NCBI RefSeq assembly: GCF_021134715.1
Contig: NC_060025.1
Coordinates: forward strand, 5,456,001-5,520,000
Direction: 5' to 3'
Source of the DNA: Daphnia pulex
Taxonomy: Eukaryota > Arthropoda > Branchiopoda > Diplostraca > Daphniidae
Length of the DNA stretch: 64,000 nucleotides
Under the pieces are notes generated by a model that worked only from the letters and a program-made list of their open reading frames with translations, was not told the DNA's origin and made no database searches. The translations under genes were made by a program, and so were the position numbers. Positions within the stretch are counted from its first letter, which is position 1. Every line of letters begins with the position of its first letter. Below are positions 57,929 to 64,000 of this stretch, one piece after another.

Positions 57929-58000
57929 TTCCCATACCGGGAATCGAACCCGAGCCTCTTGGGTGAAAGCCAGGTATCCTAGCCACTAGACCATATGGGA
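57929..58000 (-). tRNA. tRNA-Glu(TTC), unit 3
   Basis: Carries the C-A anticodon-stem mismatch. Its 3' flank has a private change (TCTCACCG for TCTCTCCG). Confidence 0.93.
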
Positions 58001-58017
58001 TCTTGAACGAAGATTCC

Positions 58018-58090
58018 TGCCGAAACCCGGGATCGAACCAGGGACCTTTAGATCTTCAGTCTAACGCTCTCCCAACTGAGCTATTTCGGC
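58018..58090 (-). tRNA. tRNA-Phe(GAA), unit 3
   Basis: Identical to the unit 1 copy. Confidence 0.96.
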
Positions 58091-58241
58091 ACATTCAAAA
58101 TGTAAATCAAACAAGAATAGTCCGGAGACGGCCAATCTTTTTCGTCACAGCTACAAAGTGAACCCAATCGCAAAACTCAAAAGACAAGCAATTCACTTTG
58201 GACATAGACGCTCGAAACACATTTTGACACTCTTTGAACAC

Positions 58242-58313
58242 GGCTCATTGGTCTAGTCGTATGATTCTCGCTTAGGGTGCGAGAGGTCCCGGGTTCGATT
58301 CCCGGATGAGCCC
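58242..58313 (+). tRNA. tRNA-Pro(AGG), unit 3
   Basis: Same as the unit 2 copy. Confidence 0.96.
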
Positions 58314-58374
58314 TCGAAGACCCATTCTGATTTTATTATTGTTGTCTATAATCACTTCAAGTGTTGCATTTCAT

Positions 58375-58447
58375 GGGGATGTAGCTCAGATGGTAGAGCG
58401 CTCGCTTAGCATGCGAGAAGTACGGGGATCGATACCCTGCATCTCCA
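58375..58447 (+). tRNA. tRNA-Ala(AGC), unit 3
   Basis: Identical to the unit 1 copy. Confidence 0.96.
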
Positions 58448-58550
58448 GTACCACATGTTTTGCCTAGCATTGCACAATTGCAGATTCTTTACGCCTCATA
58501 ATGATCAGATGTGACTGTTTTTGCCTGGGACATTACGGGAAATCATCGAT

Positions 58551-59168
58551 ACCGACGCTTTGATCTTTTCCAATAATGCAATCTTTTCCGAAATACTGAT
58601 TTTGACTCTCCCAAATACTACTAGATGGCAGGTACGAAAACTGCCACGCCGTCTGTTGCCTTCCACCCTACCGGGACCAACTCCAGAGGAACTTCCGCAC
58701 CCCACACGGACCAACATCAAATTGGGATTATCTTTGCTGATTTCCAACTTGTTACTACCGACGCTTTGATCTTTTCCAATAATGCAATCTTTTCCGAAAT
58801 ACTGATTTTGACTCTCCCAAATACTACTAGATGGCAGGTACGAAAACTGCCACGCCGTCTGTTGCCTTCCACCCTACCGGGACCAACTCCAGAGGAACTT
58901 CCGCACCCCACACGGACCAACATCAAATTGGGATTATCTTTGCTGATTTCCAACTTGTTACTACCGACGCTTTGATCTTTTCCAATAATGCAATCTTTTC
59001 CGAAATACTGATTTTGACTCTCCCAAATACTACTAGATGGCAGGTACGAAAACTGCCACGCCGTCTGTTGCCTTCCACCCTACCGGGACCAACTCCAGAG
59101 GAACTTCCGCACCCCACACGGACCAACATCAAATTGGGATTATCTTTGCTGATTTCCAACTTGTTACT
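58551..59168. repeat. 206-bp sub-repeat, three copies (block 4)
   Basis: Copies start at 58551, 58757 and 58963. Confidence 0.95.
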
Positions 59169-59243
59169 GTAACACCGGAAATATCCGCAAATAAACGAAA
59201 AGAATTGAAACAATAGAATTCCTGAATAAAACGTATCTCTCCG

Positions 59244-59315
59244 TTCCCATACCGGGAATCGAACCCGAGCCTCCTGGGTGAAAGCCAGGTATCCTAGCCA
59301 CTAGACCATATGGGA
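59244..59315 (-). tRNA. tRNA-Glu(TTC), unit 4
   Basis: Anticodon stem fully paired (CCTGG/CCAGG), unlike units 1-3. Confidence 0.97.
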
Positions 59316-59332
59316 TCTTGAACGAAGATTCC

Positions 59333-59405
59333 TGCCGAAACCCGGGATCGAACCAGGGACCTTTAGATCTTCAGTCTAACGCTCTCCCAACTGAGCTATT
59401 TCGGC
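59333..59405 (-). tRNA. tRNA-Phe(GAA), unit 4
   Basis: Identical to the unit 1 copy. Confidence 0.96.
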
Positions 59406-59556
59406 ACATTCAAAATGTAAATCAAACAAGAATAGTCCGGAGACGGCCAATCTTTTTCGTCACAGCTACAAAGTGAACCCAATCGCAAAACTCAAAAGAC
59501 AAGCAATTCACTTTGGACATAGACGCTCGAAACACATTTTGACACTCTTTGAACAC

Positions 59557-59628
59557 GGCTCATTGGTCTAGTCGTATGATTCTCGCTTAGGGTGCGAGAG
59601 GTCCCGGGTTCGATTCCCGGATGAGCCC
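59557..59628 (+). tRNA. tRNA-Pro(AGG), unit 4
   Basis: Same as the unit 2 copy. Confidence 0.96.
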
Positions 59629-59689
59629 TCGAAGACCCATTCTGATTTTATTATTGTTGTCTATAATCACTTCAAGTGTTGCATTTCAT

Positions 59690-59762
59690 GGGGATGTAGC
59701 TCAGATGGTAGAGCGCTCGCTTAGCATGCGAGAAGTACGGGGATCGATACCCTGCATCTCCA
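59690..59762 (+). tRNA. tRNA-Ala(AGC), unit 4
   Basis: Identical to the unit 1 copy. Confidence 0.96.
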
Positions 59763-59865
59763 GTACCACATGTTTTGCCTAGCATTGCACAATTGCAGAT
59801 TCTTTACGCCTCATAATGATCAGATGTGACTGTTTTTGCCTGGGACATTACGGGAAATCATCGAT

Positions 59866-60071
59866 ACCGACGCTTTGATCTTTTCCAATAATGCAATCTT
59901 TTCCGAAATACTGATTTTGACTCTCCCAAATACTACTAGATGGCAGGTACGAAAACTGCCACGCCGTCTGTTGCCTTCCACCCTACCGGGACCAACTCCA
60001 GAGGAACTTCCGCACCCCACACGGACCAACATCAAATTGGGATTATCTTTGCTGATTTCCAACTTGTTACT
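59866..60071. repeat. 206-bp sub-repeat, single copy (block 5)
   Basis: One full copy, which defines the minimal 903-bp unit spacing. Confidence 0.95.
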
Positions 60072-60146
60072 GTAACACCGGAAATATCCGCAAATAAACG
60101 AAAAGAATTGAAACAATAGAATTCCTGAATAAAACGTATCTCTCCG

Positions 60147-60218
60147 TTCCCATACCGGGAATCGAACCCGAGCCTCCTGGGTGAAAGCCAGGTATCCTAG
60201 CCACTAGACCATATGGGA
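60147..60218 (-). tRNA. tRNA-Glu(TTC), unit 5
   Basis: Fully paired anticodon stem, as in unit 4. Confidence 0.97.
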
Positions 60219-60235
60219 TCTTGAACGAAGATTCC

Positions 60236-60308
60236 TGCCGAAACCCGGGATCGAACCAGGGACCTTTAGATCTTCAGTCTAACGCTCTCCCAACTGAGCT
60301 ATTTCGGC
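60236..60308 (-). tRNA. tRNA-Phe(GAA), unit 5
   Basis: Identical to the unit 1 copy. Confidence 0.96.
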
Positions 60309-60459
60309 ACATTCAAAATGTAAATCAAACAAGAATAGTCCGGAGACGGCCAATCTTTTTCGTCACAGCTACAAAGTGAACCCAATCGCAAAACTCAAAA
60401 GACAAGCAATTCACTTTGGACATAGACGCTCGAAACACATTTTGACACTCTTTGAACAC

Positions 60460-60531
60460 GGCTCATTGGTCTAGTCGTATGATTCTCGCTTAGGGTGCGA
60501 GAGGTCCCGGGTTCGATTCCCGGATGAGCCC
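60460..60531 (+). tRNA. tRNA-Pro(AGG), unit 5
   Basis: Same as the unit 2 copy. Confidence 0.96.
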
Positions 60532-60592
60532 TCGAAGACCCATTCTGATTTTATTATTGTTGTCTATAATCACTTCAAGTGTTGCATTTCAT

Positions 60593-60665
60593 GGGGATGT
60601 AGCTCAGATGGTAGAGCGCTCGCTTAGCATGCGAGAAGTACGGGGATCGATACCCTGCATCTCCA
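60593..60665 (+). tRNA. tRNA-Ala(AGC), unit 5
   Basis: Identical to the unit 1 copy; the last Ala gene of the array. Confidence 0.96.
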
Positions 60666-60768
60666 GTACCACATGTTTTGCCTAGCATTGCACAATTGCA
60701 GATTCTTTACGCCTCATAATGATCAGATGTGACTGTTTTTGCCTGGGACATTACGGGAAATCATCGAT

Positions 60769-61180
60769 ACCGACGCTTTGATCTTTTCCAATAATGCAAT
60801 CTTTTCCGAAATACTGATTTTGACTCTCCCAAATACTACTAGATGGCAGGTACGAAAACTGCCACGCCGTCTGTTGCCTTCCACCCTACCGGGACCAACT
60901 CCAGAGGAACTTCCGCACCCCACACGGACCAACATCAAATTGGGATTATCTTTGCTGATTTCCAACTTGTTACTACCGACGCTTTGATCTTTTCCAATAA
61001 TGCAATCTTTTCCGAAATACTGATTTTGACTCTCCCAAATACTACTAGATGGCAGGTACGAAAACTGCCACGCCGTCTGTTGCCTTCCACCCTACCGGGA
61101 CCAACTCCAGAGGAACTTCCGCACCCCACACGGACCAACATCAAATTGGGATTATCTTTGCTGATTTCCAACTTGTTACT
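60769..61180. repeat. 206-bp sub-repeat, two copies (block 6)
   Basis: Copies start at 60769 and 60975. Confidence 0.95.
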
Positions 61181-61255
61181 GTAACACCGGAAATATCCGC
61201 AAATAAACGAAAAGAATTGAAACAATAGAATTCCTGAATAAAACGTATCTCTCCG

Positions 61256-61327
61256 TTCCCATACCGGGAATCGAACCCGAGCCTCCTGGGTGAAAGCCAG
61301 GTATCCTAGCCACTAGACCATATGGGA
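61256..61327 (-). tRNA. tRNA-Glu(TTC), unit 6
   Basis: Fully paired anticodon stem, as in units 4 and 5. Confidence 0.97.
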
Positions 61328-61344
61328 TCTTGAACGAAGATTCC

Positions 61345-61417
61345 TGCCGAAACCCGGGATCGAACCAGGGACCTTTAGATCTTCAGTCTAACGCTCTCCC
61401 AACTGAGCTATTTCGGC
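61345..61417 (-). tRNA. tRNA-Phe(GAA), unit 6
   Basis: Identical to the unit 1 copy. Confidence 0.96.
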
Positions 61418-61568
61418 ACATTCAAAATGTAAATCAAACAAGAATAGTCCGGAGACGGCCAATCTTTTTCGTCACAGCTACAAAGTGAACCCAATCGCAA
61501 AACTCAAAAGACAAGCAATTCACTTTGGACATAGACGCTCGAAACACATTTTGACACTCTTTGAACAC

Positions 61569-61640
61569 GGCTCATTGGTCTAGTCGTATGATTCTCGCTT
61601 AGGGTGCGAGAGGTCCCGGGTTCGATTCCCGGATGAGCCC
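61569..61640 (+). tRNA. tRNA-Pro(AGG), unit 6
   Basis: Same as the unit 2 copy. Repeat homology ends 59 bp downstream, before an Ala gene. Confidence 0.96.
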
Positions 61641-61699
61641 TCGAAGACCCATTCTGATTTTATTATTGTTGTCTATAATCACTTCAAGTGTTGCATTTC

Positions 61700-62471
61700 G
61701 CAAATAAAATTTATGAATAAATAATCTAACATCTGAGAAATGTATATAGCACTTGATAATAAAGCGTCTAAGAACAAAGTGGGCAAAATTTCACAATATA
61801 TTATAACACGACACCTAGTGGAATTTATTGTTTACGAATTTTGGGGACGGTGCCGAAACAGACAATAATAGTGCCGAAACGGACAAAAAAGGCTAAGAAA
61901 ACATGCATCGAAATACCAATACTTAGGACCACCTCTGGTGGCGGTGCCGAAAAATACAATCGCAGTGCCGAAACGGAAAAAATTGGTGCCGAAACCACCA
62001 AAATTCAAAGTGCCAAAAAAAGTGCCGAAACTGGTGGCAACCCTTTTGTTCTTCGCTTCTTAAATCACAACCTTTACGTTACATATTTCCAATAAAACGA
62101 GTTAAATAGCTACTCTATAATTATAAAATCCAATTACAACCTTAAAAAAAACGCAGTATATTACAGTTGACAGTGGGGACAGCCGAACTGAAAAATGTAA
62201 ACAAGTAAAGAAAGATGCGTCTGCATTGAGTACTAAACAGTATCCAAATTAAACAAATTTATTGCATTTACAAATAAATTAAATTTACAAAATTTAGACT
62301 GTTTACAAAGAAAATATGAAACAAAACATAATAATAAATTGAGAACCAATTAAAACAATTCAAATTAAAGTTTAAATTAACAAAACTCCATTTTACCCTA
62401 TGCTTCAGAGCGAAGGAAAATTTTAACTAAACTAAGAATATTTAACTGAATCTGAATGTGTATGAGGTTGT
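61700..62471. other. Post-array intergenic region
   Basis: Non-coding sequence beyond the tRNA array, containing the GTGCCGAA motif cluster and AT-rich DNA. The open frame at 61841-62095 arises from the motif repeats and has no protein character. Confidence 0.45.
61849..62031. repeat. GTGCCGAA motif cluster (copy B)
   Basis: At least six copies of GTGCCGAA, mostly followed by A or AC, at irregular 15-70 bp spacing, plus one variant GTGCCAAA. It is the complement of the motif cluster at 10940-11025. Confidence 0.65.
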
Positions 62472-62882
62472 TTAACACAGGAACCTATCAAAGAACATAT
62501 TTAAATTAATTGAAATATAATGGAAGCAATTCCAATAAAAAAAAACTTACATGTTCTCATTCCAGCCTTCATAGTTCACGATGAAGAAAATTCCACTGAT
62601 AACCAATAATACTGGTAATTTCTTCAGAGAAAAGGGTCCCTGGATCAATAAAAATAGAATAATGGTTAATAAAATTGAATGGCTGCAAACTTCCTATAGA
62701 CAGAATGTAAAATGAAGGAAAAAACTTAGCGAACTGACCAAGCCATACCCCATAATTGATACTTTACAAAGAAAGTAGGGGTATTTTGATGGGGAAAAAG
62801 CAGGTAACTGAAGGAAATCTCACCTGTAATAAACTGAGTAACTTAATATGATAAATATACCTTAAAATCACGAATTTACCAT
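62472..62882 (-). CDS. Candidate 34-residue membrane microprotein (3 exons)
   Basis: A middle exon (62639-62551) lies between a strong acceptor (TTTTTATTGATCCAG) and a consensus donor (GTAAGT). It encodes GPFSLKKLPVLLVISGIF, then FIVNYEGWNEN, a single hydrophobic segment behind two lysines. Upstream, ATG/GTAAAT at 62882-62880 can supply the start codon. Downstream, 62484-62472 supplies the last three residues and a TAA. The three pieces total 105 nt in frame. I recognise no family. The one-codon first exon is fragile evidence, and the exon could instead belong to a longer gene. Confidence 0.35.
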
Positions 62883-63137
62883 TTTGACAGTTCCTATAGG
62901 GAAGAGAGAGAAAGAAAACTGGTAACAAAATTAAAACAAAATGACTGGAAATAGATGTACATAGGGTAAATTTAAAAGCAAAGCACGAATAACACCATTA
63001 AAAAGCTCAAATGTTGATAATAAATAAGAAAATACAGTAAAAATATACGGACCTATTTGAGAAAAAATAAAATGGCCGCCGATATCAACAAATCTCGAAC
63101 GACCAAATGGCCACCGCGGCAGCACTAGTCCCCCCTA
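62883..63137. other. Short intergenic region
   Basis: AT-rich, then a GC-richer stretch containing GGCCGCCGATATC and CCACCGCGGCAG just upstream of the candidate microprotein. Possibly its promoter. Nothing else seen. Confidence 0.35.
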
Positions 63138-63994
63138 CTAACCCTGAGAGCGCATTTTGAGGACGAGCGTTTGAGCTAGCTCACCAGTTCCGTGTTGATC
63201 TGAATGGCTTGTATCAGCCTGCCGCTTCCTTTTTAGTCCCCTCTTCGACACATGTTTTGGTTCAACGACAATCTCTTCTCCTCGGACTGCAACTCGCGAA
63301 GCTGCTCCGATTTTCATGCTGCATATCGAATGGCCGGAAGAATCACTGTCGGAAATTTCAACTTCTGTTTGAGTCTCTTCGTTGCTGCCGACCAACATCG
63401 TCGTCATTCGCATCCCAGTCTGCCGAATGCCGCTCATTCTTGGCCCATTATTTTTCCTGCTCGGCCCATTCCTTCGCCTTGTCGGCCCATTCCTTCTCCT
63501 TCTCGGCCCATTTTCTCTTTCTCTCTCTCCGCACGATCTTTTTTTTTCGTTTTCTCTCTCTTCACGATCTCTCTCTTCTCGCTCTCTCTCTTCACGCTCT
63601 CTCTCTTCACGATCTCTCTCTTCATGCTCTCTCTCTTCACGATCTCTGGCTTTACGATCTCTGGCTTCACGATCTCTGTCTTCATCTCTACTCGATGCTT
63701 GTTCCCCTGCGGTGGAATGAGTGGCTACAAGTGATCCTGCTGCTTTGGCTTTTTTAAAATAGGCTGTGGCTTTCGCGATAACAGCTGCCTTAAAATCAGG
63801 ATCTGGGCACATTAGGATGAAACAACATTTTATGATTATGATATTCACTAGTACTAACTTTTTTAAATTTTACCTGTCAAGAATTTCTCCTGATATTCAG
63901 GTGTCACCTGTTTACACAAACTTCCCTCACATGGAAATTCGAATTTCAGGACGACGTTTCCAGGCTTGACTCTGAATTCGGTTGGATAAGACAT
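63138..63994 (-). CDS. Arg-Glu/Arg-Asp-repeat protein, 261 residues (2 exons)
   Basis: Exons 63994-63874 and 63802-63138 join in phase 1 across a 71-bp GT-AG intron (786 nt). Exon 1 encodes a compact N terminus (MSYPTEFRVKPGNVVLKFEF, then CEGSLCKQVTPEYQEKFLT). Exon 2 continues DPDFKAAVIAKATAYFKKAK. Residues about 75-125 are alternating REER/RDRE blocks, which should form a highly charged helix. An Asn-Gly-Pro-Arg repeat (RRRNGPTRRRNGP) and an acidic SDSDSSGHS patch follow, with a basic RGLKRKR motif near the C terminus that could be a nuclear localisation signal. RE/RD repeats are typical of nuclear RNA-processing proteins, but no catalytic or RNA-binding domain is visible and the family is not recognised. 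Start chosen as the only ATG before the window edge, so an upstream extension cannot be excluded. Confidence 0.7.
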
Positions 63995-64000
63995 GGCCGT

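Larger units (their letters stand above)
55265..61699. repeat. Tandem tRNA-gene array with nested 206-bp variable repeat
   Basis: Six units. Each contains Glu(TTC)- and Phe(GAA)- on the minus strand, then Pro(AGG)+ and Ala(AGC)+ on the plus strand, then one to three copies of a 206-bp sub-repeat. Glu genes start at 55505, 56820, 57929, 59244, 60147 and 61256. Spacings of 1315, 1109, 1315, 903 and 1109 bp equal a 903-bp core plus two, one, two, zero and one extra sub-repeats. Units are almost identical in sequence. The left edge begins inside a sub-repeat next to a microsatellite. The right edge stops at 61699, just before the sixth Ala gene. Confidence 0.97.

Noticed and set aside
56081-61225. 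Repeated 78-116 codon ORFs on both strands in the tRNA array
   Set aside because: They fall in the 206-bp sub-repeat, whose length is not a multiple of three. Frames run on into unrelated spacer, and no domain is recognisable. A cryptic peptide cannot be excluded, but nothing supports it.
55265-61699. CRISPR-like array (regular repeats with spacers)
   Set aside because: The repeats are long, the intervening DNA is identical between units and contains tRNA genes, and the genome is eukaryotic.
61841-62095. 84-codon ORF after the tRNA array
   Set aside because: It consists of translated GTGCCGAA motif repeats and has no splice or homology support.
63209-63757. Long plus-strand ORFs of 112-182 codons rich in Ser, Leu and Phe
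   Set aside because: Mirror frames of the Arg-Glu repeats of the minus-strand gene. The minus frame has a consistent splice site and start.

Overview
The window is animal nuclear DNA. Genes are split by many short GT-AG introns, mostly 55-80 bp, and the conserved genes are metazoan: FMR1, INTS6, SETDB1 and myotrophin. There is no sign of bacterial organisation. Intron size, the repeat families and the dense mixture of MITEs, LINEs and Ty3/Gypsy elements fit a compact arthropod genome. A crustacean such as Daphnia is my best guess, but that is inference.

Layout: 393-3973 (-) is a complete 13-exon FMR1 model of 636 residues, and 5444-10509 (-) is a complete 13-exon INTS6 model of 925 residues. 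One INTS6 intron holds a 942-bp fold-back DNA element. 11706-13688 (+) is an unrecognised 515-residue gene in which a three-exon zinc-finger module has been duplicated. 14398-16715 (+) is an intron-rich FLYWCH + MULE transposase gene. 17155-18274 (-) is a Ser/Tyr-rich, possibly secreted protein gene. 18.8-33 kb is mostly mobile DNA: a MITE, an L2/CR1-like LINE, and a hAT element containing an apparently whole Ty3/Gypsy element with 105-bp LTRs. A decayed LINE interrupted by a MITE and a second LINE fragment follow. 33-47 kb is repeat-rich with gene relics, including Myb/SANT-like fragments, an 81-bp coding minisatellite, a decayed Gypsy copy, tRNA-like SINE fragments and nested MITEs.

47246-51369 (+) is a complete 12-exon SETDB1/eggless H3K9 methyltransferase model of 1059 residues. 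52683-53229 (-) is a complete myotrophin model of 116 residues. 55265-61699 is a tandem tRNA array with six units of Glu(TTC)-, Phe(GAA)-, Pro(AGG)+ and Ala(AGC)+. The last unit lacks Ala, giving 23 tRNA genes. Each unit is joined to the next by 1-3 copies of a 206-bp sub-repeat. 62472-62882 (-) may encode a 34-residue membrane microprotein, and 63138-63994 (-) encodes a 261-residue protein rich in Arg-Glu/Arg-Asp.

The host genes are independent housekeeping or regulatory genes, not an operon. The most unusual content is the tRNA array with its nested variable repeat, the duplicated-module gene and the layered transposon insertions. All exon models come from reading splice sites by eye and checking frame. 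For FMR1, INTS6, the 515-residue gene, SETDB1, myotrophin and the Arg-Glu protein the exon lengths sum to an exact multiple of three.
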